A DNA stretch of 64,000 bases from DASYML01 sp036399835. Its GTDB lineage: Bacteria > Acidobacteriota > Blastocatellia > Pyrinomonadales > Pyrinomonadaceae. Location: NCBI GenBank assembly GCA_036399835.1, contig DASWMI010000168.1, positions 16,173-80,172 on the forward strand, read 5' to 3'. The position numbers were made by a program, and so were the translations under genes. This document shows, piece by piece, positions 54,270 through 63,546 of this stretch. The notes beneath the pieces are model-generated. The model was not told where the DNA came from. It made no database searches and was given only the letters and a program-made list of their open reading frames with translations. Positions within the stretch are counted from its first letter, which is position 1, and the number at the start of each line of letters is the position of its first letter.

Positions 54270-55820
54270 GTGAGCTTCTCTCGTTCAAGCGGGCTGCTCT
54301 TGCATCCGACATCGCTGCCGGGGCCTTTCGGCGTCGGAGACCTCGGCGACGAGGCATATCGCTTCGCGGATTTTCTCAAAGAGAGCGGGCAGGGTCTCTG
54401 GCAGATGTTGCCGCTTGGACCAACGGGCTACGGCAATTCACCTTACGCGGGCTTCTCTGCCTTCGCCGGAAACACGCTGCTCATCAGCCCGCACAGGCTG
54501 GTTGAAGAGGGTCTGCTTCAGCCTTCAGACATCGCTAATCCTCCAACCTTCCCCGAAGAGACGGTTGATTACAGCGAGGCTTATAAATTCAAAGACAAGC
54601 TTTTGCGCCGCGCTTTCGAGGCGTTTCGCCGGACGACGGATACCGGCTTTAAAGCCAACTTCGAGCACTTCTGCCTCCATGCCGCTTCCTGGCTGGATGA
54701 TTACGCGCTCTATCGTGCGCTCAAAAAAGCTCACGGCGAGAAATCCTGGACCGATTGGGAGCCGCAGTTTGTCAGACGCGAGGCTGCGGCCCTCGCCTCG
54801 GCTCGCCGCGACCTTGAAGAAGAGATCGAAGCGCAGAAGTTTTACCAGTTTCTCTTTTTCAGGCAATGGTTCGCGCTCAAGGACTACTGCCATGCGCGTG
54901 GCATCAGCATCATCGGAGACATCCCCATCTTCGTCGCCTTCGATTCGGCTGACGTGTGGACCAATCCTGAACAGTTCAAGCTCAGCGAGGACCGCCGTCC
55001 GATGGTCGTCGCCGGTGTCCCGCCCGATTACTTTAGCGCGACGGGGCAGCTCTGGGGCAATCCCATCTACAACTGGGAACAGATGGTCGAGGACGGCTTT
55101 CGCTGGTGGATTGCGCGCGTCAGGGCCGCGCTGCAAACGATTGACATCCTGCGTATAGACCATTTCCGAGGCTTCGCTGCCTGCTGGGAGATTCCCGGCG
55201 GCGATGAGACGGCTGTGCGCGGGCGTTGGGTCAGCGCGCCCGGCAGAGAGTTGTTTAAGGCCATCAGGGAAGCTCTCGGAGAGTTGCCGATTATCGCCGA
55301 AGACCTCGGCGTCATCACGCCGGATGTCATCGCGCTGCGCCAGGAGTTCGACTTTCCAGGGATGAGCATTCTGCAATTCGCCTTTGACGGCGACAATGGC
55401 AACAGCAGGTTTCTCCCGCACAATTACAAGCATAACTCTGTGGTCTACACGGGGACGCATGACAACGACACGATTGTCGGCTGGTTCAACAGCCACGCCG
55501 GCGCAGGCTCTACGCGCACAGCCGAGCAGATCGAGCGTGAACGCCGTCTCTGCCTGGAATATCTGGGTACGGACGGCAGCCGGATTCACATGGATTTCAT
55601 ACGCGCCGTGCTCGCCTCCGTCGCAGACATCGCGCTCATCCCCGTGCAAGACCTGCTCGGTCTGGGCACGGAGGCACGCATGAACCTCCCTAACACGACG
55701 GAAGGCAACTGGGCCTGGCGATATAAGCAGGGCGCTCTGACCGAAGAACTGGGCCGGCAGCTGGGAAAGTTAACGGCCCTTTACGGTCGAGCGCACAAGA
55801 GAAATGAGCAAGAGGCTTGA
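54270..55820 (+). CDS. malQ: 4-alpha-glucanotransferase (amylomaltase)
   Basis: A 516-residue GH77 enzyme, the usual length for MalQ of the Thermus type. It transfers glucan chains between malto-oligosaccharides in the cytoplasm. The opening GLLLHPTSLPGPFGVGDLG and the LPLGPTGYGNSPYAGFSAFA loop are hallmarks. The nucleophile D297 (ILRIDHFRGF), acid/base E344 (IIAEDLG) and transition-state D398 (GTHDNDT) are all present. The start is GTG, fixed by GAGGAGGG about 5 bases upstream. It lies between two exported GH13 genes, completing a maltodextrin pathway. Confidence 0.95.
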   Translation: MSFSRSSGLLLHPTSLPGPFGVGDLGDEAYRFADFLKESGQGLWQMLPLGPTGYGNSPYAGFSAFAGNTLLISPHRLVEEGLLQPSDIANPPTFPEETVDYSEAYKFKDKLLRRAFEAFRRTTDTGFKANFEHFCLHAASWLDDYALYRALKKAHGEKSWTDWEPQFVRREAAALASARRDLEEEIEAQKFYQFLFFRQWFALKDYCHARGISIIGDIPIFVAFDSADVWTNPEQFKLSEDRRPMVVAGVPPDYFSATGQLWGNPIYNWEQMVEDGFRWWIARVRAALQTIDILRIDHFRGFAACWEIPGGDETAVRGRWVSAPGRELFKAIREALGELPIIAEDLGVITPDVIALRQEFDFPGMSILQFAFDGDNGNSRFLPHNYKHNSVVYTGTHDNDTIVGWFNSHAGAGSTRTAEQIERERRLCLEYLGTDGSRIHMDFIRAVLASVADIALIPVQDLLGLGTEARMNLPNTTEGNWAWRYKQGALTEELGRQLGKLTALYGRAHKRNEQEA

Positions 55821-55918
55821 GCAGCGCGGAAGAAAGAGAAGCTCAGGAGGAGAACTAAAAGGACTGGTCCATCCAGTTCAGGGATGTTCCTTCAGGAATT
55901 CTCTATTCGTCTAATGCT

Positions 55919-57820
55919 ATGGACGTGAATCATCTTAAAAAAATCTTGCGCGGCCTCTTGCTGGTCGGTCTCTTATTTTCCTCGAGGTCGCTGTGCCCGG
56001 CCCAGGACAATCCGGCTGTGCTCAAGGTCGAGCCGCCGAGCTGGTGGGCCAGGCATTCGATTAATCCTGTGCGCGTCATGATTCGCGGGCGCAACCTGAG
56101 CGGCGCGCGTGTAGAGGCGGTCGGCGAGGGAATCAGGACCGGCCTCGTGCGCATCAACGCCGCTGGCAGTTATCTCTTCGTTGACGTACGGATTGAGCCG
56201 CAGGCCAAACCGGGCGGGCGCGCTCTGCGCATCACGACCGCCGGAGGGATGACGGATGCGCCTTTTGAAATCAACGCGCCCTTGCCGCGCGCGGGTCGCT
56301 TTCAGGGCTTCTCCACGGATGATGTCATCTACCTGATTATGCCGGATCGTTTTAGCGACGGCGACCCCGCCAATAACGACCCGCCGAAATCGCGCGGCAT
56401 CTACGACCGCAATAATAAGTTCTATTATCACGGCGGAGATTTTCGCGGCATCATCAATCATCTGCCTTATCTCAAAGACCTCGGCGTGACGGCCATCTGG
56501 CTCACTCCCTGGTACGACAACCACGACCGTCCCAACGAGATTGAGCTAAAAGAAGGGAGGCCGAGCACGGGTTTTCACGGCTATAACCCCGTGGACTTCT
56601 ACGGAGTAGAGGAGCATTTCGGCAGCCTGCAAACTTTGCGCGAGCTGGTGGATGAAGCGCACAAGGCAGGCATCAAGGTGATTCAAGATAGCGTCATGAA
56701 TCACACTGGTCCACATCACGCCTGGGTGTCTGACCAGCCGACGCCAACCTGGTTCAACGGGACGAGAGAACATCACCTGGCGAATGTCTTCGAGACATGG
56801 GTACTGCACGACCCGCGCGCCGAAAGCCTCATCAAGCGCGAGACGATGGAAGGCTGGTTCTTGGACTTTCTGCCCGACCTCAACCAGACGGATGAAGAGA
56901 CCGCGCGTTATCTGGTCCAGAATACGCTCTGGTGGATAGGCATCACCGGCCTCGACGGGATACGCGAGGATACCTGGCAATATGTCCCCAACAGTTTCTG
57001 GCGCGACTGGATGGCGGCCATCAAGCGAGAGTATCCGAGCTTTCGTGTTTTCGGCGAAGTCAAAGACGGCGATGTGGTCCACGTCTCATTCTTTCAGGGA
57101 GGGCGCGTGCGCTTTGACGGTGTGGATTCCGGTCTCGATTCGCTGCTGGATTTCCCGCTCTTTTATAGCTTGCGCCATGCCTTCGCGGAAGGCCGGAGCC
57201 TCAAGCAAGTGCCGCAGACGCTCGCCAGAGATTATCTCTATACCAATCCGGATATTCTGGTAACGCTGGTCGGCGGGCACGACGACAAACGCTTTATGAG
57301 CGAGCCGGGCGCGACCCCGGCAGGCTCTAAGCTGGCGCACACGCTGATGCTAACGACGCGCGGCGTGCCGCAGCTTTACTATGGCGACGAGATTGCCATG
57401 ACGGGCGAGGATGAGCCGACGACGCGCAGGGATTTTCCCGGAGGCTTTCCGGGTGATGCGCGCAACGCCTTTACCAAAGCCGGACGCACGCCCGAAGAAC
57501 AAAGCCTCTTCGAGCACATACGAAAGCTTGCGCGCCTGCACGCAGAGCTTGAGCCTTTAAGACGCGGCCAGCTCGTCAATCTGCATGTCACCGAACAGCA
57601 ATATGCCTATGCGCGAACGACTGCGCGCTCCGCTGTCATCGTCATTATCAATAATGAGACGAAACCCGCGAGCCTTGCCTTCGACATTGGACCAGCCGGA
57701 CTGGCGGACGGCGCGACGCTCACGGACCGGCTCGAAGTGCTTAAAGAGACGCGGATTGAGAACGGCAGGCTGAGAGTGGAGATGCCAGCGCGTTCGGCAA
57801 GTATTCTGACGGTCAAATGA
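55919..57820 (+). CDS. exported GH13 alpha-amylase family enzyme (cyclomaltodextrinase/neopullulanase-like)
   Basis: 633 residues. A signal peptide (about 1-28, ending LCPAQ) is followed by a neopullulanase-type N-domain (about 32-120, again KVEPPSWWARHSINPVR), the GH13 barrel (about 125-550) and a C-terminal beta domain. Conserved regions are DSVMNH, GLDGIREDT with nucleophile D351, FGEV with E380, and VGGHDDKR with D455, where the usual Asn before HD is Gly. Clearly a paralogue of the gene at 52236, divided from it by malQ, with locally identical DNA. Expected to be periplasmic and to act on maltodextrins, perhaps with different product length. Confidence 0.9.
   Translation: MDVNHLKKILRGLLLVGLLFSSRSLCPAQDNPAVLKVEPPSWWARHSINPVRVMIRGRNLSGARVEAVGEGIRTGLVRINAAGSYLFVDVRIEPQAKPGGRALRITTAGGMTDAPFEINAPLPRAGRFQGFSTDDVIYLIMPDRFSDGDPANNDPPKSRGIYDRNNKFYYHGGDFRGIINHLPYLKDLGVTAIWLTPWYDNHDRPNEIELKEGRPSTGFHGYNPVDFYGVEEHFGSLQTLRELVDEAHKAGIKVIQDSVMNHTGPHHAWVSDQPTPTWFNGTREHHLANVFETWVLHDPRAESLIKRETMEGWFLDFLPDLNQTDEETARYLVQNTLWWIGITGLDGIREDTWQYVPNSFWRDWMAAIKREYPSFRVFGEVKDGDVVHVSFFQGGRVRFDGVDSGLDSLLDFPLFYSLRHAFAEGRSLKQVPQTLARDYLYTNPDILVTLVGGHDDKRFMSEPGATPAGSKLAHTLMLTTRGVPQLYYGDEIAMTGEDEPTTRRDFPGGFPGDARNAFTKAGRTPEEQSLFEHIRKLARLHAELEPLRRGQLVNLHVTEQQYAYARTTARSAVIVIINNETKPASLAFDIGPAGLADGATLTDRLEVLKETRIENGRLRVEMPARSASILTVK
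56425..56521. repeat. 97-bp tract identical to 52769-52865
   Basis: Second copy of the identical tract. Synonymous third positions also agree, although the proteins differ widely elsewhere. A recent gene conversion between the paralogues is the simplest explanation. Confidence 0.9.
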
Positions 57821-57893
57821 TAGTTCAAGGGGCTGTCTTTCAAGCTTCGTCTGATTTCATCGCTTTTGTCCGCACCGCTTCAAGGAGGTGGTC

Positions 57894-59327
57894 ATGCAGA
57901 AACCACGTTTGAGCTTCTGGCAAATCTGGAACATGAGCTTTGGCTTTCTGGGGATACAGTTTGGCTGGGGCTTGCAGCTCGCCAACATGAGCGGCATTTA
58001 TACTTACCTCGGCGCCAGGCCCGAAGAAGTGCCGATTCTCTGGCTCGCAGGGCCTGTCACGGGATTGCTGGTCCAGCCCATCATCGGCTCGATGAGCGAC
58101 CGCACCTGGAATCGCCTGGGCCGCCGCCGTCCATACTTTCTGGTTGGCGCCATCCTCTCCAGCATCGCGCTCTTTTTTATGCCGGATTCACCTGCGCTCT
58201 GGGTCGCGGCGGGCCTGCTCTGGATTCTGGACGCGAGCATCAACGTGAGCATGGAGCCTTTCCGAGCTTTCGTCGCTGACAAGCTCAACGTGGACCAGCG
58301 CACGGCTGGCTTTGTCATGCAGAGCTTCTTCATAGGCATCGGGCAGACGCTCGCCAATGCTTTGCCGTACATTTTCAGAAGGGCGGGGGTGGACGAGCGC
58401 AGCGTCGCCGCAGCCGAGCGAGCCGTCAACACAATTCCTCCGAGCGTCAATTATTCTTTCAAGATAGGGGCGGTGGCCTTTCTGCTCTGTGTGCTCTGGA
58501 CCGTCTTGACGACCAAGGAATACCCGCCGGAGGACATGGAGGATTTTGAGAGGCGGCGGCGCGAGCATAAAGGGATTGTCGCCGGGTTGCGCGAGATATT
58601 CTCGGCCATACGGGAGATGCCTGTGACGATGAAGCAGCTCGCAGTGGTCCAGTTTTTTACCTGGCTCGGCCTCTTCTGTATGTGGATGTTCTTCGGGCTG
58701 ATGACCTCTTATCACGTCTTTGGCGCGCAGAGCGAGCGGGATGCGGCCTTTCGAGACGGGCAGGCGTGGGGCGGCATCTCCTTCGCCGTTTACTCAATCG
58801 TCTGCTTTGCCATAGCCTTCGTGCTGCCCGCGCTTGCCAAACGGACGAGCCGCAAAACGGTGCATGCCATCTCGCTCGTCTGCGGCGGTCTGGGCCTGCT
58901 CTCCGTCTATGTGATACATGATAAGTACGGGCTACTGCTGGCGATGGTTGGCGTAGGGATAGCGTGGGCATCGATTCTCTCTATGCCTTACGCGATTCTT
59001 TCTGGCGCGCTGCCCGCCGCGCGGATGGGTCTCTACATGGGAGTCTTCAATTTCTTCATAGTCATCCCGGAGATCATCGCATCCTTTACTTTTGGTCCAG
59101 CGATTCGCCTGCTCTTCGGCAGGGACAACCCGAATGCGCCGCTCTATGTCGTGATGGCTGGCGGCGCATTTATGCTGCTGGCGGCGGCTTGTGTGGCGAT
59201 AGTCCGAGATGTCGCGGACAGGCCAGTGCCCGAACGGGATGTCATCAGGGCAGACATGCACGAGCCGCTCATCACGCAGCAGTCGGCACAGCCCGTGCCG
59301 AGCACAGGGCTGATTGACAAGGAATAA
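57894..59327 (+). CDS. MFS transporter, SLC45 / glycoside-sugar type
   Basis: A 477-residue inner-membrane transporter with twelve hydrophobic segments. WNMSFGFLGIQFGWGLQLANMS (first helix) and SDRTWNRLGRRRPYFLVGA (loop 2-3) are typical of the SLC45/sucrose-maltose branch of the major facilitator superfamily. It probably imports maltose or maltodextrins with protons. AAGGAGG lies about 9 bases before the ATG at 57894 (GTG at 57888 is the alternative). The next GH13 gene starts four bases after its stop, giving a tight operon. Confidence 0.9.
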   Translation: MQKPRLSFWQIWNMSFGFLGIQFGWGLQLANMSGIYTYLGARPEEVPILWLAGPVTGLLVQPIIGSMSDRTWNRLGRRRPYFLVGAILSSIALFFMPDSPALWVAAGLLWILDASINVSMEPFRAFVADKLNVDQRTAGFVMQSFFIGIGQTLANALPYIFRRAGVDERSVAAAERAVNTIPPSVNYSFKIGAVAFLLCVLWTVLTTKEYPPEDMEDFERRRREHKGIVAGLREIFSAIREMPVTMKQLAVVQFFTWLGLFCMWMFFGLMTSYHVFGAQSERDAAFRDGQAWGGISFAVYSIVCFAIAFVLPALAKRTSRKTVHAISLVCGGLGLLSVYVIHDKYGLLLAMVGVGIAWASILSMPYAILSGALPAARMGLYMGVFNFFIVIPEIIASFTFGPAIRLLFGRDNPNAPLYVVMAGGAFMLLAAACVAIVRDVADRPVPERDVIRADMHEPLITQQSAQPVPSTGLIDKE

Positions 59328-59330
59328 CGG

Positions 59331-60833
59331 ATGGGCAAGAGCGAGCAAATGTCTCTCAGCTTAACGGCGGACGCTCAGACGAGCGTGCGCCCGCGCATCC
59401 TGAGTTTCGCGCGAAGGAGTTTGTGCGCGGCCTGGCTCGCCTGTGTGGCTCTCGTCTCATCGAGCGCGGCGGCGCAGCAGAATCAGGCGCGAGATTTTTC
59501 TAAAGAGACGGCGCGGCAGAGTCCGGCGTGGGTGCGCGACGGCGTAATCTATGAGATTTTCGAGCGCAGCTTCTCGGAGCAGGGCGGCTTTAAAGGCATC
59601 ACCGCGCAGCTTGAACGCTTGGATAAACTGGGAGTCAATATTCTGTGGCTGATGCCCTTGCATCCCATCAGCCGGTTAAAGAGGAAGGGCACGCTCGGCA
59701 GTCCTTACGCGGCGCAGGATTACTACGCCGTCAATCCTGCCTACGGAACAAAGGAAGACCTACGGCAACTGGTCCGCGAAGCGCATTGCCGCAGGATGAA
59801 AGTCATCATAGACATCGTGGCGAATCACACGGGCTGGGACAGCGTGATGATGAAGACCCCCGAGTTTTACACGCACGACCCGAAGACCGGGCAGATACTC
59901 CCGCCCGTCGCTGACTGGGCCGATGTCGCGGACCTCAATTACGACAACCCGCAACTTCGCCAGTACATGAAGGAGATGCTCAAATTCTGGCTGCGCGAGT
60001 TCGACCTTGACGGGTTTCGTTGCGATGTCGCGGGGATGGTCCCGACCGATTTCTGGGAAGAGGCGCGCGTCGAATTGGAGAAGATTAAGCCGGACATCCT
60101 GATGCTGGCCGAATGGCACGAGCCTGAGCTGCTCTTGAGGGCTTTCGATCTGGACTACTCCTGGCCGCTTCATTCGGCGCTGACCGATGTCTTGATGGGC
60201 AACGCGCACGCGACCAAGTTAAGAAAGGTCTGGGAAGAGGAGCGCGCAAAGTTTCCGCGCGGCGCGCTGCACATGCGCTTTTCGGATAATCACGATGAGA
60301 GGCGTGCTATCGCGCGATTTGGCGAGCGAGGCGCGCTGGCGGCCTCCGCCTTCGTCTTGACGATAGACGGCGTGCCGATGCTCTACAACGGGATGGAGGT
60401 CGGCGATACGGCTGAATCCGGCGCGCCCGCGCTCTTCGAGAAGCTTCCCATACTCTGGCAGATTGCCGAGCGTCGTCCGGAATTCCCGCGCTTTTATCAA
60501 CAGCTCATCGCGCTCCGGCGCGCACACGAAGCCTTGCGCAGAGGCGAGCTGGAATGGCTTCACAACGAAGACGAACCTCGCCTGGCTACTTACCTGCGGC
60601 GCGCGGGCAATGAGGAAATGCTGGTCGCCGTCAACTTCTCCAACCGTCCCTTCAGAGGCTTTGTCGAAGTCGGCAACGCAGGGAATTTTATAGAGGTCAC
60701 GCCGGAGCTTGCGCCGCCGCTTCCGCCGGATGCGCCCGCGCCCGCCCGCACAATGCGTGCGCGACCCGTCGGCCTGCCCGCGCTCGCCCTCGATGCCTGG
60801 GGCTTTCGCATCTTTCGGCGCGAGTTGAAGTGA
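59331..60833 (+). CDS. exported GH13 alpha-amylase/alpha-glucosidase family enzyme
   Basis: 500 residues. A signal region (about 24-49, ending SSAAAQQ) with a long N-terminal leader is followed by the GH13 barrel directly, without the neopullulanase N-domain. Region I is DIVANHTGWDS, region II GFRCDVAG with nucleophile D232, region III LAEWHEPE with E261, and region IV SDNHDERR with D322. It is shorter and distinct from the two paralogues upstream, and may act as an alpha-glucosidase. It starts four bases after the MFS stop, behind AAGGA. Last gene of the maltodextrin locus. Confidence 0.9.
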   Translation: MGKSEQMSLSLTADAQTSVRPRILSFARRSLCAAWLACVALVSSSAAAQQNQARDFSKETARQSPAWVRDGVIYEIFERSFSEQGGFKGITAQLERLDKLGVNILWLMPLHPISRLKRKGTLGSPYAAQDYYAVNPAYGTKEDLRQLVREAHCRRMKVIIDIVANHTGWDSVMMKTPEFYTHDPKTGQILPPVADWADVADLNYDNPQLRQYMKEMLKFWLREFDLDGFRCDVAGMVPTDFWEEARVELEKIKPDILMLAEWHEPELLLRAFDLDYSWPLHSALTDVLMGNAHATKLRKVWEEERAKFPRGALHMRFSDNHDERRAIARFGERGALAASAFVLTIDGVPMLYNGMEVGDTAESGAPALFEKLPILWQIAERRPEFPRFYQQLIALRRAHEALRRGELEWLHNEDEPRLATYLRRAGNEEMLVAVNFSNRPFRGFVEVGNAGNFIEVTPELAPPLPPDAPAPARTMRARPVGLPALALDAWGFRIFRRELK

Positions 60834-60991
60834 GACGGGAGCTAAAACGTCTCTCAATTTAGAAGGCGCGAAGCCAGAGCCGTGCGCCGCTTAGCTGGAG
60901 AAAAGTTGATGAAAATCAGCATGCACATCTACCGGCCATAAACCGGCACTGGCCGACTTTATCCACGCTGGTCCATTCTTTGCCGTCTCTC

Positions 60992-61360
60992 TTACTTGAG
61001 CGTCCTCACGGTCTCGACCTTGACGGTCTTGCTTGAAGCATTCAACTGTCCCGTGATTTTAACGTGACGGCCTTCCTGTCCCTTGAGGGCTTCAGGGTTT
61101 TCGACTATCCAGATTCGCTTGTCCCTGTCGGCGACGAAGACCATCCTCTGCGGTTTCCATTCGGGATGTCCGATGTCCGCGCCTCCTCTCAGGCATTTTC
61201 TGACGCAATCCTCGCGGCCAGCCTTGGTGTGCTCGGCCCCGCAGGATTCGTCGCTGACCCAGCCGTTCATGCTGAAGGGTTTGCTCGCGGCAGCGGCGGC
61301 TGCCATCAAGATACTGGCGATAAGGAGTGGACCAGCTATCAAGAGAATCGTTTTTCTCAT
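60992..61360 (-). CDS. small exported Cys-containing protein
   Basis: 122 residues with a signal peptide (about 1-25, Ala-rich). The mature part has GWVSDESCGAEH (near residues 33-44), then CVRKCLRGG (52-60), and a beta-rich end with GRHVKITGQL. The same order of a Cys, a CxxxC pair and KITG is common to small secreted proteins of Acidobacteriota, possibly an OB-like fold with a disulfide or metal. AGGTGAT lies 5 bases before the ATG. Monocistronic; function unknown. Confidence 0.75.
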   Translation of the reverse strand: MRKTILLIAGPLLIASILMAAAAAASKPFSMNGWVSDESCGAEHTKAGREDCVRKCLRGGADIGHPEWKPQRMVFVADRDKRIWIVENPEALKGQEGRHVKITGQLNASSKTVKVETVRTLK

Positions 61361-61429
61361 GGTATCACCTCGGCCTGACTTTGCTTGGTCGGCCCGAATT
61401 GCTTGTGGTGCGCGAAAGCAAATCTCAAA

Positions 61430-62005
61430 TTATTCGCGCTTGCTCTTGAGCACGGGTGTTGGCCGCAGGCAGGTGCTCTGTGCCCGGCCCCAACTATATG
61501 GGAGCACTTCTATACTGAGCAGCCTGTGGCCGCCCTTAGTGTGATAGACGCGATGCGGTTGGCCTTCAATCAGGACTTCATAAGCCGCCTTCGGGACTTT
61601 AATCATATCGCCGTCTTCAAATTTATAGAAATAAGTATTCTGGCTCGCAGCCGAGGACGACCCGATCATCTCTCTGACCGGAACGCCTTCGATTTGATAA
61701 ATAACAAAACCTTCGCTCGCCGTTTTGCGCCAGTTATAGATGACAAAGGCTGTGAGCGCCAGAGGTATCAGCCCGATTATTAGATAAGGCCAGTTGTCCG
61801 CGAGCGAGGCCAGCCCCGCGATGATAAAAATCAAACCGATGACGCCGCCCGCAACGGCGCATCCCAAAAAGCTGCGCTGCCACTGCGATTTCTGCCGCTC
61901 GCTCAATCTGCCTTCGCGGTTCTCATTCAAGTCGTCCATCGTAAACTCGCCCGCGACGGTCAACTCCTGTTGATACTGCTGCTCAAGCTCGCTCAGCTCA
62001 TTCAT
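61430..62005 (-). CDS. membrane protein of unknown function
   Basis: 191 residues. A charged N-terminal half (1-42) is followed by two membrane helices (about 46-66 and 72-90) and a C-terminal domain (about 95-170) with alternating beta-like stretches (GFVIYQIEGVPVRE, then YFYKFEDGDMIKVP). AAGGAG lies about 8 bases before the ATG. I do not recognise a family. It stands between the small exported protein and the GH144 gene, all on the same strand but with large gaps. Confidence 0.7.
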   Translation of the reverse strand: MNELSELEQQYQQELTVAGEFTMDDLNENREGRLSERQKSQWQRSFLGCAVAGGVIGLIFIIAGLASLADNWPYLIIGLIPLALTAFVIYNWRKTASEGFVIYQIEGVPVREMIGSSSAASQNTYFYKFEDGDMIKVPKAAYEVLIEGQPHRVYHTKGGHRLLSIEVLPYSWGRAQSTCLRPTPVLKSKRE

Positions 62006-62163
62006 GATTGATTCTCCTTCGTCAAACAGAAAAGCCTTCTCCCGTCTAAACGTCAGTTCGTCAATATCATCCTACGCGACTGTCAAGCAACATCAAGCCA
62101 TTTTCCCTGCTTCTTTTCCGGTGGCTGCTGGTGGTTGGTCCTGAAATCTGTTTTAACTATATC

Positions 62164-63543
62164 TTATCCCTTCGCCCGAGGTCTCTTTGATTGTTTGCCT
62201 TTGCTCTCGCGTCGCAGTCCTACGAGTTGCATGGCCCTGGGAATCTCGCTGTTACGCATAAACCAGCGCCAGACGTTGCCGCTGCGCAGGTTCTCCGCGC
62301 TCAACAGTGTGATGCCGAGGTCTATGCCGATGACATCGGGGTTAACCCAGCCGTTGTTGGGATTGAAGGCGTCGGCGAATCCATAGCGCCCGTAGATGCG
62401 CCCGCCAAACTTTTCCCGCATCGTGCGCAGCGCCGCGAGCGAGATGTCCGGCGTAAACATCAGAGAGCCTGCGGAGGCACAGGGGACGACCGTCCCGTCA
62501 ATGGCGGGGTCGCGCGGCGGGCCGCCCCAGGCCACGTATCCTTTAGCACTATCCGAAGCCGTGATGCCCCAGACGTTTTCCGTGTAGCCCGGAAACTCTT
62601 TCCCCAACTCGATACAAAAGGCCCTGTGCGCGCGCGTCGCGGCAACGGAGTTGGCGAAGTAGTCTATACGTTGGCCCTGCTCTTCGCGACGTCCGCGAAA
62701 GTCAACCCAGGCGTGCGCGTACTGGTGCATAAAGAGCGGGACACCAATGGTCGTGAAATACTGCTGGCCGCCGTAGGTGTAAGCATCACGCCGTAGAGCT
62801 TGCCAGGCGCGCGGCTCTATGGCGTGAGTGTGCGAGCCTATAGCGAGCAGGTAAAGGATCGTATCTTCGCTATAGGTGTCCCATCTTGGACCAAGAAAGC
62901 CTGTCTCCGGTTTCCAACCGTGAGAGAGAAGCAGCCTGTGGCCGCCGAGCATCCAGGGAAAATCCACGCGCTCGTAAATCAAGGTTGAGAGGCGCACGAT
63001 CTCCCTGTCGCGGCGAAAATATCCGCGCGCGGTCAGGATGCCGCCGAGCAAGAGCGCCGTGTCAATCGAAGAGACTTCGCTTTGCCATCTTCTCACGCCT
63101 GTGGCCGCGTCCATCCAGTGATAAAACCAGCCGTGCTCCTGCGGCGCACGCTCCGCAAAGAAACGCAAAGAGGCGCGGACACGCTCGCGCGCTTCGCTGC
63201 GACTGAGCCAGCCCCGCTCGGCGGCGATGCAGAGGGCCGTCAGGCCAAAGCCTGTGGCGGCGATGCTCGCGATGTTGCGATGATTCTCGTCGTGCGGCGT
63301 GGCGTCGGTTCGCGCGCGGTCCAGGACCAGCCCTGTGCCGCGATTGCTCTGTTCCAGAAAATAGCGGAAGGAGCGGCGCTGCAAATCTTCAAGCAAGGCT
63401 TCGTCGCGCGCCGAGAGCGAGGGTCGAACGGACGGCTTAGCCCAGGCTGAACTATTTATCATCGTGCAGACCATCAGGAAAAAAATAATCGCACGAAGGC
63501 AAGCGCCCCGGACAGAGAAGGTGTGGCGGCGTGTGCGTCGCAT
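62164..63543 (-). CDS. GH144-type glucanase (glucoamylase-like domain)
   Basis: 459 residues. A signal peptide (about 10-35, ending SSAWA) is followed by an (alpha/alpha)6-barrel domain. RSFRYFLEQSNRGTGLVLDR, IASIAATGFGLTALCIAAERG, FYHWMD and GWVNPDVIGIDLGITLLSAE mark the PF10091-type family. Members characterised as GH144 hydrolyse beta-1,2-glucan to sophoro-oligosaccharides. A periplasmic or surface enzyme is expected. Starts 3 bases after the GH3 gene upstream, hence one operon. Exact mode (endo or exo) cannot be told. Confidence 0.85.
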   Translation of the reverse strand: MRRTRRHTFSVRGACLRAIIFFLMVCTMINSSAWAKPSVRPSLSARDEALLEDLQRRSFRYFLEQSNRGTGLVLDRARTDATPHDENHRNIASIAATGFGLTALCIAAERGWLSRSEARERVRASLRFFAERAPQEHGWFYHWMDAATGVRRWQSEVSSIDTALLLGGILTARGYFRRDREIVRLSTLIYERVDFPWMLGGHRLLLSHGWKPETGFLGPRWDTYSEDTILYLLAIGSHTHAIEPRAWQALRRDAYTYGGQQYFTTIGVPLFMHQYAHAWVDFRGRREEQGQRIDYFANSVAATRAHRAFCIELGKEFPGYTENVWGITASDSAKGYVAWGGPPRDPAIDGTVVPCASAGSLMFTPDISLAALRTMREKFGGRIYGRYGFADAFNPNNGWVNPDVIGIDLGITLLSAENLRSGNVWRWFMRNSEIPRAMQLVGLRRESKGKQSKRPRAKG

Positions 63544-63546
63544 CAG

